A stretch of 24,203 bases of DNA, from the IMG/VR virus record IMGVR_UViG_3300000115_000069, positions 1-24,203 of that record; one strand, written 5' to 3'. How positions within the stretch are numbered: the stretch's first letter is position 1; each line of letters starts with the position of its first letter. Position numbers and translations under genes: made by a program. Origin of the DNA: a virus. The notes below the pieces were generated by a model. It had not been told where the DNA came from. It was given only the letters and a program-made list of their open reading frames with translations, and did not search any database. Positions 7,013-14,130 of the stretch are shown one piece after another.

Positions 7013-8803
7013 TTACTTCTCGTAGTGTGTTAATACAGAACCCTCAGCCGACAGTGGAATGTCTGGTATCCACGGCGGCGGCTCCGACATTATGTTTACC
7101 ACATCCTTCAATGCCTCGGAAGCATTTTCCGCTTCTACCTCTAAAATAACTTCGTCATGAACGTGGAACAACAGGTCGTAGCCCTTCTTGTCCAGTCTCA
7201 CGAGGATGTCAGCGAAGATATCACGGGCTAACGCCTGAGCTAAGTTCTCCGTTATGAGACCCTGCCAAAGCCTCACGGGCACATCTCGAGAGTGCTTCAC
7301 AATAGTAGCAATCCATTCTGGGAAACCGTGCCTGCCTTTCTTGACATGCTGGATCAGTCCATAGTTGATATTCCGTAGGGGTAGCTCTGCTGTGTGGGCA
7401 ACCCGCTTAGCGTTGTTCTCAGCCATCGTCGTGTTGTGACTCAAGTCCTCTTTTAAGGTCTTCCATAGCTTCACCACCTTTGGCATCTTGGCTCGGTATA
7501 GATCAATGGCAGCTTGTGAGTCTTCTTCGCTATACCCATAGGTTGATGCAAATGCTTTAGGCCCAGCCATGAACCCCGCGCCCAGAACAATAGCCTTGAC
7601 CAAGTTACGCGTGTCAGATCCATGCTCACGTAGTGTCCCATCCTCGGCCTTCCACATACCAAAGGAAATTGCGAACGCCTCGTAGATGTCATCAGAATCC
7701 TCGACCGTCTTCAGCATGTCCCAGTCCTTAGCCAGCCACAAGAGTGTGCGAACCTCAATCTGGGAGAGGTCAACGACAACGAGCTTCTTACCCTCAGGAG
7801 CTGTGATCAGCTTCCGTAGGTCAGCGCCAAACATTTCCTTGCGCGGTAGATTCTGTAGGTTGAAGTTACCACCACCGCCGCTAAAGCGACCAGTGTGTGC
7901 ACCAAAATACATAATGTTACCGTAGTAGCGTCCATTTGACATGGTGGCTTTATCAATAGCCTCAAGCTTCTTGAGCAGTGAGTTGATCCTACGCCACTCG
8001 CTGACTGCTTGGATCCATTTATACTTCACACCATGCTCCTTGATCCACTCCTGTGCTTCGGCATTTGTCTTGGCGAGAGATGCTGGTGGTTCAATACCCA
8101 TGTTGCGGCACTCCTCATTGAAGGCTTTCCGTGACAGGGTAGGCTTTTCACCTAGCCATGGGATGTTTGACTCAGCATCGAATAGGTATTTCTTCACCCG
8201 CTCCTGAGCCAGCTTCAACTCCTCAAGGTCTATGGGGATACCTCGTTGTAGGGCCTCTCGGTTAACCCTGCTGATCTCCCGCTCATGCTCAGGCCACTTG
8301 TCCCCGATGGCTTGCCAGAGCTGAAGACATAGCCGTGAGTCAACTAGAGCATACTCGGAGACTTCCTCCTTAAACTCTGGTGTCATGGTCTCCCACAGCT
8401 TGCCCTTCATGTTGTCCCGTGTGGACTTGTCTGGCGCAATGCCTAGAGCTTTCTGAGATGCCCCTGCTAGGTTACGTGGAATACCAACGTAGGCAGCTAG
8501 GTCAGCGGTGCAGTGCCATGCTGCGTATTGAACATCGGGCCACCATTCCTGTGTGATCCCATATTTATAAAGTGTCTCATCGAAAGAGGCATTGTGGGCA
8601 AGGACGGTGTTGTCAATTAGCATGTCCCAGTCAAAGTCTTTGGGGTGCCCTACAAATTCGTATCCGTTATCTCCGACAACTGATACCATGTAGGCGTCAA
8701 ATTCGTGGTGTGAGAAGTAGCCCAAGGGGCCGAGTGTTCTGATGCTACAGTCGTTGCTGTAAAAGGTCTCAAAATCTAGTGCGTAAGTAATTCTATTTTT
8801 CAT
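7013..8803 (-). CDS. polA: DNA polymerase family A with 3'-5' exonuclease, Leu762 type
   Basis: Replicative or repair DNA polymerase of the Pol I family, 596 aa from ATG 8803; an in-frame GTG at 8848 lies inside a regulatory palindrome and is less likely. The proofreading domain has Exo I (YALDFETFY, D10/E12), Exo II (AHNASFDETL, N71/D75) and Exo III (YALVDSRL, Y151/D155). The polymerase domain has motif A VVDLSQIEVR (D345), motif B R399-K403-L407-F411 in RNLVKAIVLGAGF, and motif C HVHDEVILEV (H549, D550, E551). There is no 5'-3' exonuclease domain, as is usual for phage enzymes. Leu407 aligns with Phe762 and Phe411 with Tyr766 of E. coli Pol I. The gene sits upstream of the primase-helicase, four bases apart, and may have its own promoter. 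Confidence 0.95.
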   Translation of the reverse strand: MKNRITYALDFETFYSNDCSIRTLGPLGYFSHHEFDAYMVSVVGDNGYEFVGHPKDFDWDMLIDNTVLAHNASFDETLYKYGITQEWWPDVQYAAWHCTADLAAYVGIPRNLAGASQKALGIAPDKSTRDNMKGKLWETMTPEFKEEVSEYALVDSRLCLQLWQAIGDKWPEHEREISRVNREALQRGIPIDLEELKLAQERVKKYLFDAESNIPWLGEKPTLSRKAFNEECRNMGIEPPASLAKTNAEAQEWIKEHGVKYKWIQAVSEWRRINSLLKKLEAIDKATMSNGRYYGNIMYFGAHTGRFSGGGGNFNLQNLPRKEMFGADLRKLITAPEGKKLVVVDLSQIEVRTLLWLAKDWDMLKTVEDSDDIYEAFAISFGMWKAEDGTLREHGSDTRNLVKAIVLGAGFMAGPKAFASTYGYSEEDSQAAIDLYRAKMPKVVKLWKTLKEDLSHNTTMAENNAKRVAHTAELPLRNINYGLIQHVKKGRHGFPEWIATIVKHSRDVPVRLWQGLITENLAQALARDIFADILVRLDKKGYDLLFHVHDEVILEVEAENASEALKDVVNIMSEPPPWIPDIPLSAEGSVLTHYEK

Positions 8804-8819
8804 TTTTGGGTGTGCCGTG

Positions 8820-8825
8820 ATTATA
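8820..8825 (-). promoter_or_regulatory. Putative -10 box upstream of polA
   Basis: On the minus strand the sequence reads TATAAT, a perfect -10 hexamer, 16 bases before the polA ATG at 8803. No recognisable -35 box exists 16-18 bases upstream. Instead a 20-bp palindrome is centred about 45 bp upstream of the predicted start site, which would suit an activator-dependent promoter. Confidence 0.4.
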
Positions 8826-8847
8826 ATTTGGCGTAAAATTACCCACA

Positions 8848-8867
8848 CCCCTATGACGTCATAGGGG
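8848..8867. promoter_or_regulatory. Perfect 20-bp palindrome, putative operator upstream of polA
   Basis: CCCCTATGACGTCATAGGGG is perfectly self-complementary, with core TGACGTCA. It lies in the widest gap of the leftward block (8804-8895), between the 60-aa protein and polA. Neither side has a clean T-tract, so an intrinsic terminator is unlikely. A dimeric regulator site or a cruciform-type replication signal are the alternatives. No regulator gene is visible nearby. Confidence 0.5.
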
Positions 8868-8895
8868 GGCAGGTGTTGTTTTATTCAACTAGGGA

Positions 8896-9078
8896 TTACT
8901 CCTCTAGTGCAAGCTCTTCTTGAATATCCAAGAGCCCTTTGGCTTTCTCAAACGCGTCAATAATGACGACCGTACGAGCGTAATGTTCTTGCAGAGTTTT
9001 GATGTTATCATCAAGATCCGAGAGCATGTTTTTTGCGGTGGCAATTTCCTCAGAGACCACGTCTATTGGGGTGACCAT
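8896..9078 (-). CDS. Small coiled-coil protein, unrecognised
   Basis: A 60-aa acidic, almost entirely helical product (MVTPIDVVSEEIATAKNMLS...) with heptad-like spacing of Leu, Ile and Val across most of its length, ending in ELALEE. It starts one base after the stop of the upstream 70-aa gene, which is also predicted coiled coil. No known domain is recognised. Position between the possible ssDNA-binding protein and polA suggests a replication accessory or structural spacer, but this is inference only. A 92-base gap with the palindrome follows. Confidence 0.6.
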   Translation of the reverse strand: MVTPIDVVSEEIATAKNMLSDLDDNIKTLQEHYARTVVIIDAFEKAKGLLDIQEELALEE

Positions 9079-9079
9079 G

Positions 9080-9292
9080 CTATTTAATTTGCTTGAGCTT
9101 GTCTTGCAAGGCTTCCCTCAAAACATTCAGACTATCCACCTGATCTTGTGCGTGTAGCAGCTGGGCAGCTGCACTCGTAAGTCGGGCTTCGGTCTGGGTA
9201 AGCTCATTTTGAATGAACTCTACCTGCTTAGAATCCTTAGCTTTTGGCTTTGGGGTCGGTGATGCTACTGATGGTTTTTCTTTGTCTGCCAT
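9080..9292 (-). CDS. Small coiled-coil protein, unrecognised
   Basis: A 70-aa product from ATG 9292 (MADKEKPSVASPTPKPKAK...). The N-terminus is Lys/Pro/Ser-rich and likely disordered; about residues 24-70 form a regular amphipathic helix (LTQTEARLTSAAAQLLHAQ and onward). A longer version from TTG 9328 would extend into the preceding gene and is less likely. It starts four bases after the stop of the 215-aa gene and ends one base before the 60-aa gene, so the three are surely co-transcribed. No function can be assigned. Confidence 0.6.
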   Translation of the reverse strand: MADKEKPSVASPTPKPKAKDSKQVEFIQNELTQTEARLTSAAAQLLHAQDQVDSLNVLREALQDKLKQIK

Positions 9293-9296
9293 TGTC

Positions 9297-9944
9297 TTAG
9301 ATGTGGAATGAGTTGGCGAAGTCAGCAACTGCCTCAGGAACGTGTTCTTTAGTCACGCTCAGTGTTGGCACATACCATGAGTATTTACCCTTACTCATGA
9401 TCTGGGACTCAAAGTTCCAGAGTCTGCTGTTGAGGGGGAGACCTTGGTTGAAGGCTGCAAATGTCATAAGAGCTTTGTAGGTCTTACGATATGCGTCCTT
9501 TTGAACGTAGATCTTTCCAATACAGTAGTTGGTATCACCAATAGGAAACGGAAATGCATCATCATCTTCATTACCCTTAGGTTGGGCAAACATGAGAATG
9601 ATTTCTGCGAACTCAAGGATGTTATATTCTGAATCCCTTTTGAGCTCTTCCATTTCTTGCTTAGTTCCGACGATACGCGGCATCTCATCGGAATCGAAGT
9701 CGATGTCCTCTTTCCATTTCTTAATTGCACCAAGGATGATGCATTGTCCTTTTGTTTCTCTAGGTAGAATTTCATGGGACTTGTCGATGACAAGGCTTCC
9801 ATGATCAAAGTCCCCAGTGGACATTTTCTGCACGACGTTAAGTCGTGGGATATCAATATCCTCGGCATCAATTGTTAGTTGTTGTCCGACGGTGCTTACA
9901 GCTGTTGTTTCAGCTGGTGCTATTTCTTCTTTTACTTTTGGCAT
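9297..9944 (-). CDS. Putative ssDNA-binding or recombination-associated phage protein
   Basis: A 215-aa product of mixed alpha/beta character with an acidic N-terminus. The segment DIDIPRLNVVQKMSTGDFDH (about 29-48) resembles phage proteins of unknown structure often found beside Cas4-like nucleases. Positions in which many phages carry an ssDNA-binding protein (nuclease - SSB - polymerase order) match this slot. The aromatic and basic residues in the C-terminal half (RLWNFESQIMSKGKYSWY) would suit nucleic acid binding. No diagnostic OB-fold or acidic C-terminal tail is visible; the protein ends NSFHI. The function is inferred from context. A 29-base A-rich leader separates it from the nuclease gene, with no Shine-Dalgarno sequence. 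Confidence 0.4.
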   Translation of the reverse strand: MPKVKEEIAPAETTAVSTVGQQLTIDAEDIDIPRLNVVQKMSTGDFDHGSLVIDKSHEILPRETKGQCIILGAIKKWKEDIDFDSDEMPRIVGTKQEMEELKRDSEYNILEFAEIILMFAQPKGNEDDDAFPFPIGDTNYCIGKIYVQKDAYRKTYKALMTFAAFNQGLPLNSRLWNFESQIMSKGKYSWYVPTLSVTKEHVPEAVADFANSFHI

Positions 9945-9973
9945 TTTATTATATGGTTTGTTGTTTTCTTGGT

Positions 9974-11107
9974 TTAGCGGAGAGTGAATCTCTCCTTTTG
10001 TTTTTCAAGGGCACCTGCATCTTTGCAAGCGTCCAGAAATTCTGAGGACTTTTGTCCTTTCTCGCCTTTGTCTGCGGTATCCCCAACAAGCTTAGCTGTC
10101 TTGGTTACTGCGAATGTGGCGCTATCTAAAAGCTCATCAGTATCAACCCCCATGTCGGTGGCGATCTCAATGAACTTGTGGTTGTCTACGACCTTGGTCG
10201 GTGCTCCCATTGATGAGAGTCGAAGCGATGGGAACTCAGCCCCATCCTGTGCCATATCCATAGCTCGTGCGCGTAGGCGTTTGGCCCATGCTTCTACGAT
10301 CTTGGAGATGTTCCAGAGTTCCTCAATGGATGCTGGATCATCAACGGCTTCGATGTCGATGTTAGTGAAGTCCTTGCGTTGTAGGTTAGACGCCACATCC
10401 AGAACGAGACCACCTAAAGCGGGGCAACGATCTTCGTGACGGCAGAACCGACAATTCTGGGTAGGGTTACACTCACCAGCTGGTGGGCATTGACCACCAC
10501 CCCACATGGGACGGACACGTTCACCTTCCTTAATGACGTTCCCGAGAACCTCGATAAGGTCAGGTAGCTCAGTTCGTATGAAGGAACCTAGTAACGGTAA
10601 TGACCCTCGTTGAGGGACATAGAATGCAAACATGATGGTCTCAAGATCAGGGAACTTTTGAAACACCCCAATAGTATATGCAATCGCTTGCATGTTCTCA
10701 TGGGGTTTATCAATCGTGCTGATACCTGTTTTATAGTCAGCGAGAATACCGAACTTACCGTCTGCTGATATACTCAGACGGTCACAGGTGCCATAGGTTT
10801 GGGTTTCACCCAGATCCACATCAACCTGAACTTCGTAGAACTCAGTGCGCTCCTCATCTGGTGGGAACGCCTCAGCAAGATACTCGTCCTCCATAGCCGC
10901 ACAGCGGTTATAGAGATCGAGCTCCTCTTCATTGTGTAACGCTGCTGGATCGCGCACCTCCAGTGCCTCGTGGATACGTGTACCCATTTCGGCGGCTGGG
11001 GATGAGCCATCCTTGCCATGGTAGGCCGCGCAGCCAGCCACATACTTCAGAGAAGATGGGCTGAACTCCGCGTGACCACGGTCAGCATGTGGCTGCTGTG
11101 CAGACAT
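9974..11107 (-). CDS. Cas4/RecB-like PD-(D/E)XK nuclease with iron-sulfur cluster motif
   Basis: A 377-aa predicted DNA exonuclease. The nuclease core shows GTRIHEALE (H46), GTCDRLS (D109), LADYKTG (D124 and K126, the D-xK signature) and MQAIAY (Q140). A Cas4-type Fe-S site is indicated by one N-terminal cysteine (C26) and a later C219-x2-C222-x5-C228 cluster, with extra cysteines at 207 and 213. Cas4/AddB-type nucleases resect DNA ends. With no Cas genes nearby, this is a phage recombination or replication enzyme, as in phages where such a nuclease sits with an SSB, an SF2 helicase and PolA. Its ATG overlaps the stop of the 56-aa gene by one base (TAATG). The C-terminal 140 residues are unassigned. 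Confidence 0.82.
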   Translation of the reverse strand: MSAQQPHADRGHAEFSPSSLKYVAGCAAYHGKDGSSPAAEMGTRIHEALEVRDPAALHNEEELDLYNRCAAMEDEYLAEAFPPDEERTEFYEVQVDVDLGETQTYGTCDRLSISADGKFGILADYKTGISTIDKPHENMQAIAYTIGVFQKFPDLETIMFAFYVPQRGSLPLLGSFIRTELPDLIEVLGNVIKEGERVRPMWGGGQCPPAGECNPTQNCRFCRHEDRCPALGGLVLDVASNLQRKDFTNIDIEAVDDPASIEELWNISKIVEAWAKRLRARAMDMAQDGAEFPSLRLSSMGAPTKVVDNHKFIEIATDMGVDTDELLDSATFAVTKTAKLVGDTADKGEKGQKSSEFLDACKDAGALEKQKERFTLR

Positions 11108-11277
11108 TACCCTTTGTATGCTTCCTTAGCGCGAGCTACGAGTTCGGAGTTTTCGAGTTCTCCTTTTTCGTCTCCCAAGGCGGAACGTAGGGCGGATACG
11201 AACGTCAGTAGTTCTTGAACAAACGGGCTGCTCAATACTGCGTCGATGTTTTCTGTGCTTTTTACTTCTTCACTCAT
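11107..11277 (-). CDS. 56-aa acidic protein between helicase and nuclease, unrecognised
   Basis: A short frame beginning ATG at 11277 and ending TAA at 11107, product MSEEVKSTENIDAVLSSPFV and onward, rich in Glu, Ser, Leu and Ala, with a probable central helix. Its start forms an ATGA overlap with the SF2 helicase stop, and its stop shares a base with the nuclease start. The two tight junctions on the same strand strongly support translation. No domain is recognised. It may be an adaptor or small accessory of the adjacent enzymes, but only gene order supports this. Confidence 0.65.
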   Translation of the reverse strand: MSEEVKSTENIDAVLSSPFVQELLTFVSALRSALGDEKGELENSELVARAKEAYKG

Positions 11278-12590
11278 GGTGTTGTTTTGTTTTTTTGGTT
11301 TTGGTTTTGCATTATTGCGAGGTTGTCGAGGCGGCGTTGCATCGAAGACATTACTGCCTCCTCTACGCTGCCACTTGCGACAAGAATCTTCTGAAGTGCG
11401 TCTGACTTCATGCCATTGCGATGGATACGTCCTAGAACTTGGACATGATCCTTGGCGGAAAACTGGGGACTTATAAGACTAACACGTGGTCGGTCGCCAT
11501 TTACGTCATGGAGTGAGATGCCTGTGCCACCTGCTGCGGTATTGACAACAACGCATGTGGTCTTGTCATCTCGGAAGTCATCGATGACCTGCTGGCGGTC
11601 GGACTTCTGACCACCTTCAATGCGGTCGCAGCACAGCTTCTCGCAGAGAGCTTGAACTGTTTCCTTGAAGCTGACAAAGATCACAACTGACAGACCCTCA
11701 AGCATCAGGTCTTCTGCCATCTCTACTAGGTCTGGGACTTTCAATGACTCCGCTAACTGGCGTGCACGTATGATGTTAACGATCACGTGCTCACTGTTCT
11801 CAACGGTGCCGTGCTCAATATACTGCTCCAGTATCTCAGGCGTGAGACCTAGGTCTTTGTATGCCTTCTTGATCTTGGCGAGATTCTTAAATTGGATTGG
11901 CTCAACGAAGATACGGTTCTCTTTAAAGGCATCTGGGAGATCGTCCACGGACAGTCGGTCAGTGCTGATACCATACATGGCAGTCCTGAGCTCTTTAAGT
12001 TTGCTCTTCTTGACCAGTCTCCACTGATTCCAGAAATCTTGCTCGCACCCGAAGTGCTTCATCCAGCCGAACCATGACCTTAGTGGTGCTTGTGACTTGT
12101 TGAGATTGTGTAGGTTTAGCATATAACCTATAGCCCTCATCTCGGTTGGGTCTTCGGCTGCGGTGGCTGACATACCATGGATCTGATACCCTTGGTTAAC
12201 CAGTGATAGTATCATTTGAGCGTTCTGGGTGTAGGGCCCTTTGCACTTATGGATCTCATCAACCAGCACTAGTGTTCCCATGGGGAGAATCCACCTCATG
12301 AGGTTCTTGCCCTTCTTGGTCATCCACTTGGTGCGGCCACCTCGTATCTTCTCGTAGTTGAGAACGAATAGCGGCTCCACACCCATCTCCTTGAGCTCTC
12401 GCTCCCACGATGGTATGACTTGCTTCGGGCACAGGACAACAACAGGGTGTCCTAATGATTTTGCTAACGCAGCGGCGACTACAGTTTTACCAGTTCCAGC
12501 ATCGCTGGTGTCTAGTGTATTGTGTCCCTCCCGCTGGGTGATAGTGAAAAATTTATGCGCGTCTTCTTGCTTCGGGAATAGTAATTTCAT
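11274..12590 (-). CDS. SF2 DNA helicase/translocase (SNF2/DEAD-like)
   Basis: ATP-driven DNA translocase or helicase of 438 aa with the complete SF2 motif set: motif I DAGTGKT (30-36), motif II VDEIHKCKG (DEIH 111-114), motif III GMSATA (139-144), motif V NTAAGGTGISLHD (350-362) and motif VI VQVLGRIHRNG (Q384, R388, R391). The spacing between the two RecA-like halves and the 'GGTGISLHD' and 'GRIHRNG' forms resemble the SNF2-type helicases found in phage replication modules next to Cas4-like nucleases and PolA. It likely remodels forks or recombination intermediates. The 85-base gap upstream holds a weak promoter candidate. Its stop overlaps the start of the 56-aa gene. Confidence 0.88.
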   Translation of the reverse strand: MKLLFPKQEDAHKFFTITQREGHNTLDTSDAGTGKTVVAAALAKSLGHPVVVLCPKQVIPSWERELKEMGVEPLFVLNYEKIRGGRTKWMTKKGKNLMRWILPMGTLVLVDEIHKCKGPYTQNAQMILSLVNQGYQIHGMSATAAEDPTEMRAIGYMLNLHNLNKSQAPLRSWFGWMKHFGCEQDFWNQWRLVKKSKLKELRTAMYGISTDRLSVDDLPDAFKENRIFVEPIQFKNLAKIKKAYKDLGLTPEILEQYIEHGTVENSEHVIVNIIRARQLAESLKVPDLVEMAEDLMLEGLSVVIFVSFKETVQALCEKLCCDRIEGGQKSDRQQVIDDFRDDKTTCVVVNTAAGGTGISLHDVNGDRPRVSLISPQFSAKDHVQVLGRIHRNGMKSDALQKILVASGSVEEAVMSSMQRRLDNLAIMQNQNQKNKTTP

Positions 12591-12627
12591 TTGCTGGCTT
12601 CATGGTTTATCGATTTAATGTAACCAA

Positions 12628-12656
12628 CAAATACCAGCCATTCTCAAACCCGTCAA
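12628..12656 (-). promoter_or_regulatory. Weak putative promoter for the helicase-nuclease genes
   Basis: On the minus strand, TTGACG (12656-12651), a 17-base spacer and TATTTG (12633-12628) preceded by TGG as an extended -10. The -35 box is good but the -10 match is poor. It lies in the 85-base gap (12591-12675) between the RuvC-like gene and the SF2 helicase, which otherwise shows no feature. Confidence 0.3.
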
Positions 12657-12675
12657 ATAAAATATGGATTATTTT

Positions 12676-13170
12676 TCAATCCGCATAGTGGATCTGGTAT
12701 TCCCTTGCTGCCATAAGGTAAGCATCCACAATACCGTCGTGTGGTTTCTTCGATCTACTGGTCGCTAACCACTGCTCATCAGGGCATAGCTCTTTAGCCT
12801 TAGCCAGCGCATACTCCTTAGATTGCCCACGTGGAAACTTACCCAGCATATCTTTCTGCCACTGCCTCACAGACAGACCCTCCCAAGGCCAAGCCATGCC
12901 TGTGCATAACCCAGTGATTTGACCATAGCACAATGCCATGGATCGCATGGACTGAGATGAAGGGGCGTGATGCAGAGGCTCCTCAATGATAATGTTGACG
13001 GGCGGTAGCTTAAATCCCAGCACCCAGTCACGTAAGCCGATCATGTCGAGCTCCGTCTTTTTGCCTACCTTGTGGTTTGGTAACCTAGTGTATCCTAGGA
13101 CAGCACCATCCCAGCTGCTGATTGCAACTGCTGCCCCAGAGCAAGAACCATTATCAATGCCTATGATCAC
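12676..13170 (-). CDS. RuvC-like Holliday junction resolvase
   Basis: A 164-aa RNase H-fold endonuclease. The acidic catalytic set of the RuvC family is visible: D6 in IIGIDNGSCSG, E63/E64 in NIIIEEPLHHA, and D145 and D149 in KPHDGIVDAYLMA. Length is close to that of bacterial RuvC (about 170 aa). The protein would cut four-way or branched junctions made by recombination before packaging. The start is GTG at 13170, which places the first catalytic strand at the N-terminus as usual; no in-frame ATG is nearby. The gene overlaps the upstream 84-aa gene by 17 bases, implying coupled translation. Confidence 0.88.
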   Translation of the reverse strand: MIIGIDNGSCSGAAVAISSWDGAVLGYTRLPNHKVGKKTELDMIGLRDWVLGFKLPPVNIIIEEPLHHAPSSQSMRSMALCYGQITGLCTGMAWPWEGLSVRQWQKDMLGKFPRGQSKEYALAKAKELCPDEQWLATSRSKKPHDGIVDAYLMAAREYQIHYAD

Positions 13171-13408
13171 GGACAGCTGGGAGGAAGTCTGCTTTGACTA
13201 GAACACCGTCGCCGTGCCATGGAGCAAATAAGTTATAGCCTTTCTCAAGGCTCTGTAGGAACGAGATCTCTTTCCATGTCGAGGGGATCACTCTGACGAA
13301 GTCTCCCGTGATCTGCTTAGCTGAGTAAAAGTAATCTAGGTTAGAGCGAACACTGCCTTTGATAACAAAGGGGTTGGGCTCGTGCGTACGTGATGCGAAG
13401 AATTTCAT
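13154..13408 (-). CDS. 84-aa conserved-looking phage protein, unrecognised
   Basis: Product MKFFASRTHEPNPFVIKGSV and onward, mixed alpha/beta, rich in Phe, Val and basic residues, with no signal peptide or membrane helix. It starts at the ATGA formed with the stop of the small-terminase candidate and overlaps the RuvC-like gene by 17 bases. Both junctions support a real gene in the same operon. No domain is recognised and no function is proposed. Confidence 0.65.
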   Translation of the reverse strand: MKFFASRTHEPNPFVIKGSVRSNLDYFYSAKQITGDFVRVIPSTWKEISFLQSLEKGYNLFAPWHGDGVLVKADFLPAVRDHRH

Positions 13409-14088
13409 TGGTCTGTGTTGTCTTTTGGATTTGGGTCTACATCGACAACTTTAGTGGGCTTCTTCCTTGAGGCCGCAGCTGCGTCATTTAGAATGTTAAT
13501 ATCGATGCTCAGGCTGTTGGCACCTCCGCTCTGCTTCTCGTCTAGGCCGAAGTGGCGGCGAGCTATCTTGTCCAGCACTTCCATCTCACGCACGTTGGAT
13601 GGGGGGCGCATTCCCTTCAGTCCATCACGCATCAGCTTCACAGCATTGGATGCCATGTAGCTTTGGTATTGCTCAGCTGGACTGGATTGCGCTGAGGCGA
13701 TCTCATTGATCCTGCCCTTCTCTTGGAGGTGTGCCTGCTCGGCAGCTTTCTTGAGTGCATCTGGAGTCTTGTGTGCTTCGGTGCCATCGAAGATAGACTC
13801 GGGTTTGGGCGCGTCCTTATCAACCCACGGCGTTGGGTTCTCTGCCCACTTACTCTTCTTGGGCGGTGCACCTGCATCCCTGAACCATCTACGCAAAGTG
13901 GATACATGGACTCCGCATTCTTTAGAGATGACCTTAAAGGTATACTGTTGCTCATACATCTCCATCGCCTTGGTAAACAGACGACGCTTCTTTCCGTTCT
14001 GCCCAAAGGGGTTGCTGACTTTTTTATGCTCTAAAGACAGTGGTTCTGGGCCTTTATTTTTATTGTCTTCAGGGTTGTCCTTCGCCAT
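13405..14088 (-). CDS. terS: Putative terminase small subunit (HTH DNA-binding protein)
   Basis: A 227-aa highly charged protein. A helix-turn-helix is likely at about residues 50-72 (YTFKVISKECGVHVSTLRRW), of the kind small terminases use to bind the packaging site. A helical middle (about 105-175) would suit oligomerisation. The disordered, basic/acidic tail after SLSIDINILNDAAAA (about 192-206) suits contact with the large subunit. It begins 42 bases from the large terminase, back to back on the opposite strand. A generic phage transcription factor is the main alternative, since the HTH alone does not decide. The predicted promoter puts its transcript start next to the ATG. Confidence 0.6.
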   Translation of the reverse strand: MAKDNPEDNKNKGPEPLSLEHKKVSNPFGQNGKKRRLFTKAMEMYEQQYTFKVISKECGVHVSTLRRWFRDAGAPPKKSKWAENPTPWVDKDAPKPESIFDGTEAHKTPDALKKAAEQAHLQEKGRINEIASAQSSPAEQYQSYMASNAVKLMRDGLKGMRPPSNVREMEVLDKIARRHFGLDEKQSGGANSLSIDINILNDAAAASRKKPTKVVDVDPNPKDNTDQ

Positions 14089-14095
14089 GTGGTGG

Positions 14096-14124
14096 AGTAT
14101 AGTTGGTATTTACAATGTATTCAA
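14096..14124 (-). promoter_or_regulatory. Putative sigma70-type promoter driving the leftward block
   Basis: On the minus strand, TTGAAT (14124-14119), a 17-base spacer and TATACT (14101-14096) match the consensus well. Seven bases separate TATACT from the small-terminase ATG at 14088, so the transcript would be leaderless or nearly so. The same 42-base divergent gap must also hold any signal for the large terminase: TACAAT at 14111-14116 on the plus strand is a possible -10 box without a good -35. Confidence 0.55.
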
Positions 14125-14130
14125 TCTTTA

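Noticed and set aside
8848-8867. Palindrome upstream of polA as an intrinsic terminator
   Set aside because: The sequence after it on either strand lacks a run of T residues directly following the stem; the first T-rich bases on the plus strand are separated by a G-rich tract.
9974-11107. CRISPR-associated Cas4
   Set aside because: The fold and Fe-S cysteines match, but there is no Cas1, Cas2 or repeat array. The neighbours are phage replication genes, so it is a phage recombination nuclease.
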